DNA of 64,000 nucleotides from Lachancea mirantina. Taxonomy: Eukaryota > Ascomycota > Saccharomycetes > Saccharomycetales > Saccharomycetaceae. Location: NCBI GenBank assembly GCA_900074745.1, contig LT598469.1:1426001-1490000 (forward strand), given 5' to 3'. A program made the position numbers and the translations under genes. Shown piece after piece: positions 1-10,199 of this stretch. Under the pieces are notes generated by a model. The model was given only the letters and a program-made list of their open reading frames with translations. It did no database searches and had not been told where the DNA came from. Each line of letters starts with the position of its first letter. Positions within the stretch are counted from its first letter, which is position 1.

Positions 1-219
1 ACGTCGCAAATTGCGCTGAGTAGCTTCTTACGAAACGGGGATGAATGAAAACGCTCAATGGTACGATCCTGGGATCAGGGAAGTGTGAGCTCCGACAGAC
101 ATACCAGCAGTACTCAAAACCCGCGTACACCGCTACAAGTCTCTGATATCTCCGAATCGCAGGTCTAGATCTCAGATCCAGCCTACTGCTCAGCGTTTTC
201 TACCCCACTTTTTCCCGCG

Positions 220-876
220 ATGTCCGTTTGTCTAGCTATCACCAAGACGCTCGCGGTCTCGTCGCTGGGCATCTACGCAGGTGTCCTTGCGACAGCCACC
301 ACGATGGTATTCACGACCCCGAAGGAAATCCTCCTGAAACAGTCGTGCGCAAAAACTGAGGCCAGCAAGGCCGCCGTCGGCTGGCCCACTGTGCGCGCAA
401 TCATGCGGCTCGCCGCCGCAGCAGGAGCCTCGTCAGTCCTGTTCTTCGGCCTCAGCTACTTCGGCGCGCCCCCAGTCTGGCGCCACCCGTACTTGCTCTA
501 CGGTATGCTCGTCGCGCCGCTTTCCGGCTGCTACTCGCTGCTCTCCAGCGCGTGTCACGGCAAGAAATGCTCCAGGGCCAAAACCGGCGCTACGTGCCCG
601 GCCAAGAAATGTCCCGTGCCTCATGCGACGCCTGCTGCCCCTGCCTCTGCGCCAGGGTCCAGTCTCGAGGACTCCGTCGTCGACCTAGGTGCGCCCGCAG
701 AGCCCGCTGGACCTGCTGCCCCTCACCCCGTCCCTATCGCAACCCAGGACTCTGCGCCTGCGAGAACCACATCTGCGTGCACCGTCCGCATCCACCTGTC
801 CGTGATGACCTCGCTCGCGCTTATCGGGTTCGTGCAGTCCGTCTTTGGCGTCTACGGCGAAGGTTTGTTCGTGTGA
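220..876 (+). CDS. ATG33: Atg33/Scm4-family integral membrane protein
   Basis: The 218-residue protein has the family's near-invariant N-terminus MSVCLAITK, the central block PYLLYGML following a GAPPxWRHP stretch (about residues 82-97), and the C-terminal VYGEGLFV. About four hydrophobic segments are visible: near residues 8-28, 60-80, 90-108 and 195-213. A low-complexity Pro/Ala-rich loop spans 130-180. In S. cerevisiae, Atg33 is a mitochondrial outer-membrane protein needed for mitophagy, and Scm4 is its duplicate with a less clear role. One gene here would be the single ancestor-type copy. The downstream neighbours FMP48, MCO32 and eIF2A match the surroundings of SCM4 (YGR049W), which supports orthology. 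The gene is noticeably more GC-rich than most of the window. Family assignment is firm; which of the two duplicates' roles it performs is inference. Confidence 0.9.
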   Translation: MSVCLAITKTLAVSSLGIYAGVLATATTMVFTTPKEILLKQSCAKTEASKAAVGWPTVRAIMRLAAAAGASSVLFFGLSYFGAPPVWRHPYLLYGMLVAPLSGCYSLLSSACHGKKCSRAKTGATCPAKKCPVPHATPAAPASAPGSSLEDSVVDLGAPAEPAGPAAPHPVPIATQDSAPARTTSACTVRIHLSVMTSLALIGFVQSVFGVYGEGLFV

Positions 877-1769
877 ACACTCCGGGAATCACCTTATTGT
901 CCTTGGACTTCCACTGTGCTCTCCCTCGCGTCGACGACGTCTGCTGATGCCCACCTTATGAGCCAACGCTGATGTCTTCGTTGTTGTCGCCGTCGCCGTC
1001 GCGGCCCCGTTGCTACGAGCAACGTCGTCTTTCTATGCTTTGCCCGGTTTCGACGTATTACGTAACGGAAGCTACTATTTAGTTGGAAAACACACTCCTC
1101 AGGAAGAACCCTTTAGAGTCTCGGAGAAATCTCGGAGAAACCTCTGTTCCCTACAGAGCTCCCGTATCATGCCATCCCGGTTCCCCCACGATGACGTGAA
1201 TTGTTACCACGTCAGTTCCAAATACGTATAACCTATAGCAACCCTCGTTGCCACTCACAACAACTTTCACTTCCATGTGTCACCAGCGCTGCCGTTTGTT
1301 TCGTGCATTCTTTTCGAGCGTGTGTCGGACTTTCACGGTACACCCTGACATTAGCACACCCATACACCACACTCAAAACCCGCATCGTCCCATTTGCTAC
1401 GGTATTCGTTCCTACGTAACTCGCTGCAACCAGTCGCAACCTTAGACGCTCCCGAGCAACCACGTGACCATACTGACGTCTACCTTCCAATCATTTTGCT
1501 GTGCTTACCGCAGACATGGATACTGTCAGATAAAAAGATACCCCAGGCGACCGCAACTTCCGTCGTCCAGCCTACATCATCCATGTAGTAAGCGTTTGCT
1601 GTGCGGACATACGCAAAAATCTGATAAATACTAGACGGATCTCATATATATTAGCAAAATCAGGGGCCTTCCACGGCCAGATCGCATGTTAGGTTAGTTC
1701 CACCCAAAGCACATCTGAATGCTTGAATGATCTATAGCTCAAGTCTCTTATTAACAGCTTCCTTTAAAC
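877..1769. other. intergenic spacer, ATG33 to FMP48
   Basis: About 0.9 kb without a credible gene. It holds the FMP48 promoter. A perfect Yap1/ATF-type palindrome TTACGTAA lies at 1058-1065, and a tandem duplication of TCTCGGAGAAA lies near 1117-1140. Short open frames here have no recognisable similarity and overlap one another. Confidence 0.5.
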
Positions 1770-3125
1770 ATGTACACAAATCTAGTTAAGCTCCAGACAG
1801 GAACGTTCAGCACTGTGTACTGGGCTCAACATGCGGAATCTCTACAGGAAGTGGCGCTCAAAGTGATCACAAAGCCAGGCACCGGCGACACTGCAGATCG
1901 GGGTGTGGATCCGAGTGCCGTGCACAAAGAACTTCGTAACGAGCAGATGGCGATCCTCGTGCAGAACGAGCTGGATATCCTTTGGTCCCTAGGCCAGTCG
2001 CACCCAAACATCTGCGGATTGCTGGATTTCGGCAAGAGCCGGCATCACTGGTTGTTTGTCATGGAGTACGCTGCCAACGGAGATCTTTACGAACTGATAC
2101 GGAAGCTGTGGCTTAAACATGAAAACGGTGGTCACGGTGGCTGTCACGTGACAGGAGGTGTCAATGACAATCGCTGCCAGGTGCTTTCGTACGGGAGTGA
2201 CGCTGCTGCTACTGATGGGGTCCCTGAAGAAGTGTGCAGTCTGGATCTCGTCGAGGCGGTCTCGCAGCTGTGCGGCGCAATTTCATATGCACACAAGCTG
2301 GGAATTGCACACCGTGATATCAAACCCGAAAACGTACTTGTGGACAAAAACGGTGTCTTCAAGCTCGCGGACTGGGGCCTGAGCGTCAAGCAAAGCGTGT
2401 CACGTGACCACGGGATCGGTACGGAGAAGTATCTAGCGCCAGAGGCGCATTCAGAAGGGTATGACACATTTGCTGCAGATTTGTGGTCGCTTGGGATTAC
2501 GCTTTTATACGTCATGTTTGGCGTGTGTCCATTCCGGCGCGCGGTGCCCTCAGACCCAAATTTCGCGCGCTACTGCCAAAACCCTCGCAAATTCATGATT
2601 GAGTACTATTTCAAGGACACCAAGAAAAACCCGGGCCAGATCAGATCTCCCTGGATACATCTACCGTTGGGTGCTTACGCGAGCCGAGACCACTATTTGA
2701 TGCACATGCTGCTCTGCATCGTCAACTGCTTACTGTCTCTGGACCCTCTACAGCGGCACATGGGCTGGTTTCTGGCAAGCTTGGGTGCCAATCACAATGA
2801 GGGGTCTGTGGAGTACAGTCCTCGTGGCTCGCATTCGGACAACCGCCACAATTCCATCGCGTCCGTCACTTCAGTGGATTCAGAAGAATCTATTTTCTCG
2901 AACGGCTCGGCGATGTCTACCCGCACCACGCCACCCAGAGTAAATACAAGACGGCCCCGTTCCAACAGTGACAGCGCCAGTGTGACCCAAGATTTTTTTC
3001 ACTCCGGCATCGTCATGAATCCTGACGCTGTAGCATGCCTCTACGACCAAAAGAGAGGCGCAAATTTAGCATCGGTCGCGGACCAAGTCCTGCGCCAAGA
3101 ACTGGCACTTGAGCCAAATAGTTGA
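1770..3125 (+). CDS. FMP48: Fmp48-like serine/threonine protein kinase
   Basis: This 451-residue protein is a protein kinase. The start reads MYTNLVKLQTGTFSTVYWA, closely like S. cerevisiae Fmp48 (YGR052W). The glycine-loop equivalent is at 11-17, the ATP-anchoring lysine is K31 in VALKV, and the catalytic loop HRDIKPEN is at 181-188. The metal-binding motif is DWG (201-203) rather than DFG, a feature I recall in Fmp48 too. A Gly/His-rich insert of about 40 residues lies near 110-150, before the catalytic lobe. The Ser-rich C-terminal tail (about 345-451) is probably disordered. Fmp48 is found with mitochondria in S. cerevisiae, and its substrates are poorly known. The downstream pair MCO32 and eIF2A reproduces YGR053C-YGR054W, making the assignment strong. 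The GTF in place of a full GxGxxG is seen directly. Confidence 0.92.
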   Translation: MYTNLVKLQTGTFSTVYWAQHAESLQEVALKVITKPGTGDTADRGVDPSAVHKELRNEQMAILVQNELDILWSLGQSHPNICGLLDFGKSRHHWLFVMEYAANGDLYELIRKLWLKHENGGHGGCHVTGGVNDNRCQVLSYGSDAAATDGVPEEVCSLDLVEAVSQLCGAISYAHKLGIAHRDIKPENVLVDKNGVFKLADWGLSVKQSVSRDHGIGTEKYLAPEAHSEGYDTFAADLWSLGITLLYVMFGVCPFRRAVPSDPNFARYCQNPRKFMIEYYFKDTKKNPGQIRSPWIHLPLGAYASRDHYLMHMLLCIVNCLLSLDPLQRHMGWFLASLGANHNEGSVEYSPRGSHSDNRHNSIASVTSVDSEESIFSNGSAMSTRTTPPRVNTRRPRSNSDSASVTQDFFHSGIVMNPDAVACLYDQKRGANLASVADQVLRQELALEPNS

Positions 3126-3395
3126 AACACATCGAAATATTTTTATCAGGGCAAGGAGCGATCGAGTCTAACAGCGCAGACCTAAAAAAACACCTTTATA
3201 AACTGCGCTTCTCGGGACTCCATTATTTGGATATAGGTTGCAAGAGATCAGGACATGTTTCGGGAAAATTTGGGAAATATGCACTGACAACGGATTCTTT
3301 ACAATATCCACGTCATGTAGATAATGCGTTTGTTGATATTCGGGTTTCCGTTCTTGTATTAATTGTGCTAACTATGTACATGACCAAGACCCCAT

Positions 3396-4133
3396 TCACC
3401 AAGCCAGTGGTGTGGACGTCTCTATTCGTTTTTCCTGATCTGCCACCTCGACGTTGTCGATAGTGTGTGCGACAATGCGCTCGTTTCGCTCATCGAATTC
3501 AAAGATGAAAATTCCACTCAATACCCTCGAAATGGGTAATTGGGCCTCATGTGCAGAACTGGCATTTGTGACCAAAAAGTTCTGCGACAATTGCTGGCCC
3601 GGATGGTTTATGTACTTTAAAATCTCCTTGCGCTGGCTATCTGAGAGTAAAATGTCGCTTGACGCGGCTTTGAAAAGTCCGAGTTTGGCCTCAGACGTCA
3701 CGTCGTCTGCGCCCAGATGCGGACAATTGTCGGGGCAGCTTTGCCAATGCACAACGAGCTTGTCCATGCTTGTGCACGTGTTGTACACTTCGCACAATCG
3801 TTCTCGCGGGAAGGACTCACTGTTGGTCACATGCAGTGCGCACCGTTCGTTCAGCATAAAGTTACGGATTATGAGTCTTATCGCGTTCAAAGAGTGTTTG
3901 TACTTGGTGACACCGTGAATCGTGGGGATGTAGGGATGCGTCGTGGGCAAAAGTCGTAGTCTAATGTTCTCGTCAAGCAAATCATCTTTGACAGACTCCT
4001 GCAGCATTCTTGGTACGGCGCGCTCAATTAGGTATTCTGCTATGGCGCCCAAATTTGCATGTCGATCAGGTTTCCTGCATGCACAGAGCGTTCTGCGGAA
4101 AAGGCTGGCATACACGCGACCTTGTAAACCCAT
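3396..4133 (-). CDS. MCO32: Mco32-like mitochondrial protein (YGR053C orthologue by position)
   Basis: The 245-residue protein lies convergent to FMP48 and divergent from eIF2A, exactly where S. cerevisiae has YGR053C (Mco32). I assign it mainly on this synteny. I start it at the ATG at 4133, because the open frame further upstream has only a TTG. From this start the N-terminus MGLQGRVYASLFRRTLCACR is basic, hydroxylated and without acidic residues, like a mitochondrial presequence. The middle part contains several Cys/His residues (LHVTNSES, HWQSCPDNCPHLG) but no motif I recognise. The C-terminal part (IFIFEFDERNERIVAHTIDNVEV) looks like a compact beta hairpin. Molecular function is unknown. 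Confidence is high that it is a gene and moderate on the name. Confidence 0.75.
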   Translation of the reverse strand: MGLQGRVYASLFRRTLCACRKPDRHANLGAIAEYLIERAVPRMLQESVKDDLLDENIRLRLLPTTHPYIPTIHGVTKYKHSLNAIRLIIRNFMLNERCALHVTNSESFPRERLCEVYNTCTSMDKLVVHWQSCPDNCPHLGADDVTSEAKLGLFKAASSDILLSDSQRKEILKYINHPGQQLSQNFLVTNASSAHEAQLPISRVLSGIFIFEFDERNERIVAHTIDNVEVADQEKRIETSTPLAW

Positions 4134-4846
4134 CCTACTACATTCTATAAATCCCTTAGTACTCAAAGGTTCATAAGCCGTTGAGATCCTAAGCGGACTT
4201 TAAATTTCGAACATCACAGCGTACGTCTATCAACAGACATTCCATCTTCCAGGCGACAGATTATCATGACTAACACGGGGTAAACAATGAACACCAGGAA
4301 TATAAAAGAATCTACCACCACAAGCCATGCCCCATTTCACCTTTAGTTGTGCTAATAAAACTGTTGTTTAAATCAAAAAAGTGTTCTCAAACATGGTAAA
4401 ATCATCGTGATCGGAATTTATTAATGTTCATTGAAGTTCGTTGGGCGATGGATTGGGAATGAGGCCCTGGAGAGTCAACCTTCAAGTCACTTCACGCTAT
4501 GAACTGAGTTAAACGTCTACTTCAAGAATCGGGTGTGGAAGAAGACGGCATGCAAACAAAACAAAGTTGGAAATTAATAAATCGCAATAGATGAAAGAAA
4601 AATCTAGTGGCACGATGCGGCGACACGTTTGCTTCAATTGCAATGACCAGTTGGCTTTTGTTTTGCTTCATACTTGAGAGGATCACTCGCCTTGGTTTTT
4701 GACGAAGAAAGACCATACGTACGTACACAGTGACGGTCGATATTTCGCTATTAGTGAAAAGTTTTCTTGATTCGAGCTCTCTAAAGCTTAGAGCTAGGAA
4801 CGGTGTTGAACGTTAACAAACAACCTCAATCCCGCACAGCATCACA
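4134..4846. other. divergent promoter region, MCO32 / eIF2A
   Basis: About 0.7 kb of AT-rich sequence between two divergent genes. Nothing beyond short unconvincing open frames is visible; one of 68 codons on the minus strand (4522-4728) has no recognisable similarity. Confidence 0.4.
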
Positions 4847-6715
4847 ATGTCTACTCAAATATTAACCAAGACATCGACGGAGATCGATATTTTTGACGGA
4901 TATCCATCTTTCGAGCAATTGACGCGGGATGAAGCAGAGAGAATTAATGTATCTCTCCTGTCGCCCTGCGGCCGGTTCATGGCCCTTGCAAACACAGAGG
5001 AAGTGAAAATTTATGCAGGCGACAAGCTTTCGAAACTGCTCATAACGCTTGCGTTGAAAGACGTTTACGATCTACATTTTTCGCCCTCGGGAAATTACCT
5101 GAGCACCTGGGAGAGGCCGTCGATTTCAGATGCGGAGCATAAAAACGTTAAGATCTGGTACTTGAATGAGGAATCACCTTCTTCAGAGGCCAAATTTACT
5201 TACCAGGCGAAAGTTCAGAGTGGTTGGGCCCTTCAGTTCACCAAGCTGGACAATTTTGCAGTGAAGCTGTTTGGCAAAGAGATCAGAATTGTTAAGCTTG
5301 ACTCAGAGAACACAGAGTTCAATTTCAATAAACCGTTCAGTAAACTGGTTCCTGAACAACAGATCTCTAGTTTTTTGATATCTCCTTCGGAGCACCCAAC
5401 CATTTGCACGTTCGCGCCTGAAAAGGGTGGGAAACCCGCTGTACTGAGCATATATGCCATTTCAGAGGGCACCATAGAGAAGAAAATTGCATCAAAGACC
5501 TTTTTCAAGGCCGACTCTTGTCAGCTCAAGTGGAATGCGATGGGCAATGCAGTATTGTGCATGGCAACCACGGACTTTGACTCCTCCAACAAATCTTACT
5601 ACGGCGAAAATACCCTATACCTACTGTCATTTCAAGGTGTTAACGGCGCTTTGGGAGGAAAATCGGTGCGTGTACCTCTTTCCAAAGAGGGACCAGTTCA
5701 CGATTTCACGTGGTCGCCCACCTCAAGGCAATTTGGCGTCATTTATGGATTCATGCCAGCCACTATCACCTTTTTTGATTTGCGCGGCAATGTCGTTCAT
5801 TCTTTGCCCGAGCAGCCGAAAAATACCATGCTTTTCTCACCCTCTGGTAGATATATTTTGATTGCAGGCTTCGGTAATCTACAAGGTTCTGTCGAAATTT
5901 TGGATCGTCACGATAAATTCAAATGCATTTCCAAGTTTGACGCAGCTAACACTTCAGTTTGTAAGTGGTCCCCCGGTGGCGAGTTTGTGATGACTGCAAC
6001 AACTTCACCTCGCTTGAGGGTTGACAATGGTGTGAAAGTATGGCATGTTTCTGGCGCCTTGTGTTTTGTCAAAGAATATAAGGAGCTTTTGAAAGTCGAC
6101 TGGAGACATCCTTTTGCCGCTGACAGAAGTAACACAAGCCATGTCACCGATGCCGAATTAAAGAGCGAGGATGATATCAGCGATCCAAAGCTTGAAAAGC
6201 AGAATGTCGAGATACATCCATCTGCATCTGAGTATTTGGCTAAGCGTCAGAAAAACGGGTCCTCCAATGGATCTCAAGCCAAACCAGTCGGTGCTTACCG
6301 CCCTCCCCATGCCCGCAGAACAGGCGGTTCTCCAGTTCCCGGTGCAAGCCTCAAACCAGTCAAAACCATACCAGGCGTAGCTGCTCCTAGCGTCGTGCCT
6401 GGCCTAGGTAGCAAGGATTCCAAGGCGGCGCTCAAAAACAAGAAAAAGAGAGAGAGCAAGAAAAAGGAGGAGACCCCTGATGATGTCAATGTCCCTGAAG
6501 CGGATCAGCCGAAGGTAAATAAGGAAGTTTCTCCAGAGGACAAAAAAATTCGTTCTTTGCTGAAAAAGCTTAGAGCGATCGAGTCCCTCAAGCAGAGACA
6601 GGCAGTTGGAGACAAATTAGAAGATACTCAGGTTCTGAAAATACAATCAGAAGCCAAAGTGCTTCAAGAACTGGAACTGCTGGGCTGGTCTGATGAGAAG
6701 GATAAAAATAATTAA
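4847..6715 (+). CDS. YGR054W: eukaryotic translation initiation factor 2A (eIF2A)
   Basis: This 622-residue protein matches the eIF2A family (S. cerevisiae YGR054W). The N-terminal two-thirds (about 1-420) is a WD-type beta-propeller: blades with SPxG turns are visible, for example SPCGRF, SPSGNYL, SPTSRQFG, SPSGRY and SPGGEF. The family hallmark stretch VHDFTWSPTSRQFGVIYGFM follows mid-propeller. The C-terminal part is highly charged, with a Lys/Glu-rich run near 525-545, then a predicted helix ending LLGWSDEKDKNN. eIF2A binds 40S ribosomes and initiator tRNA and acts in specialised or stress-linked initiation; it is dispensable in yeast. The start ATG at 4847 sits in an A-rich yeast context (CACAATG). 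It is the last gene of the YGR049-054-type block before synteny breaks. Confidence 0.96.
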   Translation: MSTQILTKTSTEIDIFDGYPSFEQLTRDEAERINVSLLSPCGRFMALANTEEVKIYAGDKLSKLLITLALKDVYDLHFSPSGNYLSTWERPSISDAEHKNVKIWYLNEESPSSEAKFTYQAKVQSGWALQFTKLDNFAVKLFGKEIRIVKLDSENTEFNFNKPFSKLVPEQQISSFLISPSEHPTICTFAPEKGGKPAVLSIYAISEGTIEKKIASKTFFKADSCQLKWNAMGNAVLCMATTDFDSSNKSYYGENTLYLLSFQGVNGALGGKSVRVPLSKEGPVHDFTWSPTSRQFGVIYGFMPATITFFDLRGNVVHSLPEQPKNTMLFSPSGRYILIAGFGNLQGSVEILDRHDKFKCISKFDAANTSVCKWSPGGEFVMTATTSPRLRVDNGVKVWHVSGALCFVKEYKELLKVDWRHPFAADRSNTSHVTDAELKSEDDISDPKLEKQNVEIHPSASEYLAKRQKNGSSNGSQAKPVGAYRPPHARRTGGSPVPGASLKPVKTIPGVAAPSVVPGLGSKDSKAALKNKKKRESKKKEETPDDVNVPEADQPKVNKEVSPEDKKIRSLLKKLRAIESLKQRQAVGDKLEDTQVLKIQSEAKVLQELELLGWSDEKDKNN

Positions 6716-7044
6716 AAGACAAAACCCTGTTAGCCATTCTCAGGGAGTATTTATGCAACGATCGCAAGCAATTTACGACCCAAGCACTGCGGAGGTGCAT
6801 GATTCCCGACGATACAATAGCATATTCTTGAAGGCATCAGTTACTTAAAATAATTGATTTTATTTAGTATCATGTAGTGCATAAAATCTCCCACAATGAA
6901 CATGTGAGGTTTACTATCAGACAATAGCTTATTCTCTCGTAAATATCTTCAATTTCAACCAGTTAACGCTAATAAAGAAGTTTTGTAGAGGTGAACATTG
7001 CCACCTCGTACTTGCCTGTTAGCTGCTTCTTCGATAGCAGTGAT

Positions 7045-7064
7045 CACGTGATGATTATATAAAA
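7045..7064 (+). promoter_or_regulatory. CACGTG box plus TATA box upstream of the 84-residue gene
   Basis: ATCACGTGAT surrounds 7045-7050 (Cbf1/E-box type) and TATATAAAA lies at 7056-7064, about 80 bp before the ATG at 7140. This is a well-formed promoter for such a small open frame. It is read directly from the sequence; the factor assignment is inference. Confidence 0.5.
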
Positions 7065-7139
7065 ATCATTACCATCCTCTAAACCACAATGAAGGCTTAA
7101 AGTAAATTCAAACAGAACCTAAGAGCTGATCTTCCTAAA

Positions 7140-7394
7140 ATGACTGAAGCGTCTTCCCTGAAGCGGTCACCTACGACACCTTCTACACCAAGGTTAGCGG
7201 GTGATTACAACAGTAAAAAGTTTAAAGGGGAATTTAGTTCATCACCAACGAAGTCAGGTAAGAATAAAACTCCATCGGTCAAAGAATTGATGAAGGAGAA
7301 CATTTGTCAGGCTCGAGAGCTCAAGAAGGTCAAGGAACTTCTGTCATTTTTGGAACTCGAAAGAAAAGCTTCCATGGAAAACTATGGAACATGA
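7140..7394 (+). CDS. 84-residue basic protein of unknown function with S/T-P sites
   Basis: I do not recognise this protein. It is 84 residues long, Lys-rich and hydrophilic. The N-terminal half is probably disordered and carries a cluster of proline-directed sites (KRSPTTPSTPR at about 8-18, SSSPTK at about 34-39) that resemble CDK or MAPK targets. The C-terminal half (about 47-80, KELMKENICQ...LLSFLELERKA) should form an amphipathic helix, possibly a coiled coil. Support for a real gene comes from an ATG start, a TATA box and CACGTG box at a normal distance upstream, and a stop placed only 18 bp from the convergent CAK1 stop. It sits at the synteny break between eIF2A and CAK1. It could be a small cell-cycle or spindle-type regulator, but this is only a guess from composition. 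Confidence 0.6.
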   Translation: MTEASSLKRSPTTPSTPRLAGDYNSKKFKGEFSSSPTKSGKNKTPSVKELMKENICQARELKKVKELLSFLELERKASMENYGT

Positions 7395-7412
7395 TGTGGT
7401 AGCGTAACCGAC

Positions 7413-8483
7413 TTATTTAGCCACATTTTGCAATAGCTCGACGATGCCTGCGCTACTTATTCTCTTGGAAGACTCGAAGGGCATCATCCCGATAAAACAC
7501 TCTATCAATTTGGATTTTTGAGGCTCTTCGATGGATTCAAGGGCAGGGAAAAGCTCCAAGCAGCAAGTTCTCTGTTGATCTGCGTCCCTGTCCAAGATGT
7601 ATTTTCCATCACCATCAGAACCAAACATGCCTTCAAAGGCTGGCGACCCAAATTTTTGAACCTCCGGCCACTGTTGTACCCTTGGAATTCCCAAGCTTCG
7701 GAATATGGATGCTATTAATCTGATGTCGCTTCCTTCGCCGATTTCCCCCGTCCCGTCATCAGCAAAAGCTGGGATATGTGTTCGAGATTGAGTGACAGAT
7801 TGAAACATTTGGGAAGCTAAGACTAATAAGGCCCACACGTCGACTGGAAAAGAATAATTTTTCACGCTAAACAGAAGTTCTGGCGCCTTATAAATTGAAG
7901 TAGACACATCTGTTATTTTGAAATCCAATGGCTCCTGAGGTTTATTCACGTTGTAAGCAATACCGAAATCTATGAGCACTAATTGTGGTATCCGTGCTTT
8001 GCTGGTCACTTCGAAATTTTGACTCACAAGAACATTCTGTGGTTTTACGTCTCGGTGAATAATACCATTTTCGTGGATGAATTTTAAAGCAATTGCCAGT
8101 TGAACAAAAAACGAGACTGCAAATTGTTTATCCAGCTTGTTGACAAAAGTTTCTTTAGCCTCTCGGCTCTCTAGAAGATATGGATTCCACCTTTTTTTCT
8201 CGAGATTTCGCAGCATATATTGATACAAGTTTTCTTCATAAAAGGGAAATTTCATAGTTACTATCCCGTTTACTATTTTGGAGTTAAGTATCTCAATAAT
8301 GTGCTTGTTTTTGCCTTTGAGCAGGTTCAAAATGTCAAGCTCGCAGATAGGATCATGCGGCTTGACGACCGAATCCAGGGGTGTAGATTTCACCGCGTAG
8401 CACCCATCTTTTTCAATCACTGAAAATTTGGTCGAGGCAATAATGTTGTCGCTAGAACTCATCATAGACCCCAGTTCACTCAT
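7413..8483 (-). CDS. CAK1: CDK-activating kinase Cak1
   Basis: This 356-residue protein kinase resembles S. cerevisiae Cak1 (YFL029C) throughout. Matching blocks include NKHIIEILNSK, KFPFYEENLYQYM, FIHENGIIHRDVKPQNVLV and KITDVSTSIYKAPE. Catalytic HRD is at about 143-145, DFG at 172-174, and the anchoring lysine is in the YAVKS context near residue 32. As in Cak1, there is no proper glycine-rich loop ahead of that lysine (SVIEKDGCYAVKS). Cak1 is the monomeric kinase that phosphorylates the T-loop of Cdc28 and related CDKs. The region after APE carries FGSDGDGKYILD, the counterpart of a Cak1-specific segment. Its strand and order (CAK1, ERG3, CAF16, SPT8, GYP8) are inverted compared with the order implied by S. 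cerevisiae. An alternative start at M7 or M8 cannot be ruled out. Confidence 0.96.
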   Translation of the reverse strand: MSELGSMMSSSDNIIASTKFSVIEKDGCYAVKSTPLDSVVKPHDPICELDILNLLKGKNKHIIEILNSKIVNGIVTMKFPFYEENLYQYMLRNLEKKRWNPYLLESREAKETFVNKLDKQFAVSFFVQLAIALKFIHENGIIHRDVKPQNVLVSQNFEVTSKARIPQLVLIDFGIAYNVNKPQEPLDFKITDVSTSIYKAPELLFSVKNYSFPVDVWALLVLASQMFQSVTQSRTHIPAFADDGTGEIGEGSDIRLIASIFRSLGIPRVQQWPEVQKFGSPAFEGMFGSDGDGKYILDRDADQQRTCCLELFPALESIEEPQKSKLIECFIGMMPFESSKRISSAGIVELLQNVAK

Positions 8484-8972
8484 GTTTTGATCTCGGTGTG
8501 TTCATCGGAATGGCCATCGCATTGCCAAGCGATGCCTACCGATTTGTGGAAATTGGTGAATCACAATCGACGACTGATCCGTCACATCATTACAAACTTC
8601 AAATAGTGGGCCATGAGCTCGAGGAATGGAAGTCATATTCATTCATAACTTGCTAATTTGCCAGCAATTACGCTACGATTCGAAAGATTTTAGCATGCAA
8701 GCAACGATTTTGGAATAAACCCCTAGCCCGCTCTTTTTACTAATTTACATTACACCGCTGTTTTCTTTACGGTTTCAGCCATCATCGTACAGCACTTCAG
8801 TATGATCTCGTGCCGGCTCGAGTTGGTGGAAGCCGACTCAAGCTGATCGCCAACTTACAAATCCTCGTTTCTAATGTGAAGGTAAAGTCATAACGTAATA
8901 TTTATATCAACATCCCATGTCATCGTTACAAGATCTATCTACCGATTCAAGATCCTTGAAAATAAAGACCTT
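8484..8972. other. CAK1 promoter / ERG3 3' flank
   Basis: About 0.5 kb. It contains the upstream region of CAK1 and the 3' flank of ERG3, both read leftward. I see no further gene or clear motif. Confidence 0.4.
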
Positions 8973-10070
8973 TCATTTGTTCTTTTTCAAAAGCCTCTCC
9001 TCAGTGCCATAAACTCTGTCATCGTCATCACCCTCGACTTGCTTCTTGATGATTTCCATCTTTTTAACTTGCTCCTCCCAGGTTTGCGAGCTCTTCTTCA
9101 AAGACTTGTTAAACAGCTCTCTGTCAGGTTCTCTGTAAGTACCCCCGAGTCTGTCCCATAGTGTTGTGAACTGCCCATAGTTGTAGTTGAAGTACAAGTG
9201 GTGAACAGTGTGACACGCAGCACCGTTGACAACGGGGTCGTTTGCCAAGTACTCACCGTCGTGGATCATCACGGTCCAAACGTTAACAAAAGTGAATAGG
9301 ATCAAGTAGGACACCTTGTGCAGGGGAAACAACATTGGATACACGTGGTATGGAAGCGATTGGCAGTAACCGTCCACAGGGTCGAAGGCGTGGGAGGCGT
9401 AAGGAGTGGTCACTAGCCATTTGTGGTGAGGCTTGTGAAGAGCCTTGTACACACGAGGCCAGTGCAACCATCTGTGCGCCAAGTAAATGCCGCAATCGGT
9501 AAACATCAAAAAGTAAAAATACTCCAAAAACCATTGACGCACGCCGTGGTTTTCATAGTCAATGTCCATGTATAGCTTAGAGTAGCCGTGCAGCTCCAAT
9601 AAGAACCAGGGCACGGTCAACAGCACCATGGTTGGAATGGAAGTCATGGCCTGCCAGATTTCGAGCGACATTTGATTTTTCAAATATCTAGGGTGGTTGA
9701 AAACGGCCTTATCGAAAATGAACAAGTATGAGAAGGTCGCCGCCGCGAGATACAACAGCCATCCAAATATCGTGGTAATGACCGTCAACGACAACAGTTG
9801 TCTCAAAACGTTGTAACGGGGCAATACAGACTCAAAGGTGTACTCTGTCATTCTGAAGAGATAAGGCACATAGCCATAGATCTCTGGAGAAGACCCCACA
9901 GCTTTATTGGCCAAGTCTTGCAAAAGAATCGTCGAGTTCCCCACATCGTGGTTCAATGCCAGCACTGACTGCCATTGCGGTGCGACATGTGATGCTAGTG
10001 TCGCAGGCAAAGTCTTGGCATAAACGTAATCCAAGCCGTAGGCATCGAAAAATTCCAAAACTAAATCCAT
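8973..10070 (-). CDS. ERG3: C-5 sterol desaturase Erg3
   Basis: The protein is 365 residues long, the length I recall for S. cerevisiae Erg3 (YLR056W). The three histidine clusters of the fatty-acid hydroxylase/sterol desaturase fold are intact: HRWLH at 199-203, HKPHH at 212-216 and HTVHH at 287-291. They hold the di-iron centre. Hydrophobic spans near 90-120, 140-170, 180-198 and 245-270 fit a multi-pass ER membrane protein. It introduces the C-5(6) double bond late in ergosterol synthesis. The Lys-rich C-terminus (RLLKKNK) looks like a dilysine-type ER retrieval signal. Its upstream region carries sterol regulatory elements (separate entry). It lies between CAK1 and CAF16, interleaving the two S. 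cerevisiae tracks. Confidence 0.97.
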   Translation of the reverse strand: MDLVLEFFDAYGLDYVYAKTLPATLASHVAPQWQSVLALNHDVGNSTILLQDLANKAVGSSPEIYGYVPYLFRMTEYTFESVLPRYNVLRQLLSLTVITTIFGWLLYLAAATFSYLFIFDKAVFNHPRYLKNQMSLEIWQAMTSIPTMVLLTVPWFLLELHGYSKLYMDIDYENHGVRQWFLEYFYFLMFTDCGIYLAHRWLHWPRVYKALHKPHHKWLVTTPYASHAFDPVDGYCQSLPYHVYPMLFPLHKVSYLILFTFVNVWTVMIHDGEYLANDPVVNGAACHTVHHLYFNYNYGQFTTLWDRLGGTYREPDRELFNKSLKKSSQTWEEQVKKMEIIKKQVEGDDDDRVYGTEERLLKKNK

Positions 10071-10154
10071 ATCGATGCTTTAGTGTTTAGTTTTAGAACA
10101 AAGTTTATTAGCTTTTAGCTCGAGATGACTTTCGATTTTTCAGATTTCGGGGAA

Positions 10155-10160
10155 TATATA
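10155..10160 (-). promoter_or_regulatory. ERG3: ERG3 TATA box
   Basis: A TATATA run about 85-90 bp upstream of the ERG3 ATG, downstream of the sterol elements in the direction of transcription. Confidence 0.5.
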
Positions 10161-10199
10161 GTCCGTTGCTCGTTTGAAATTTTTTCGGTTAGAACTGAC

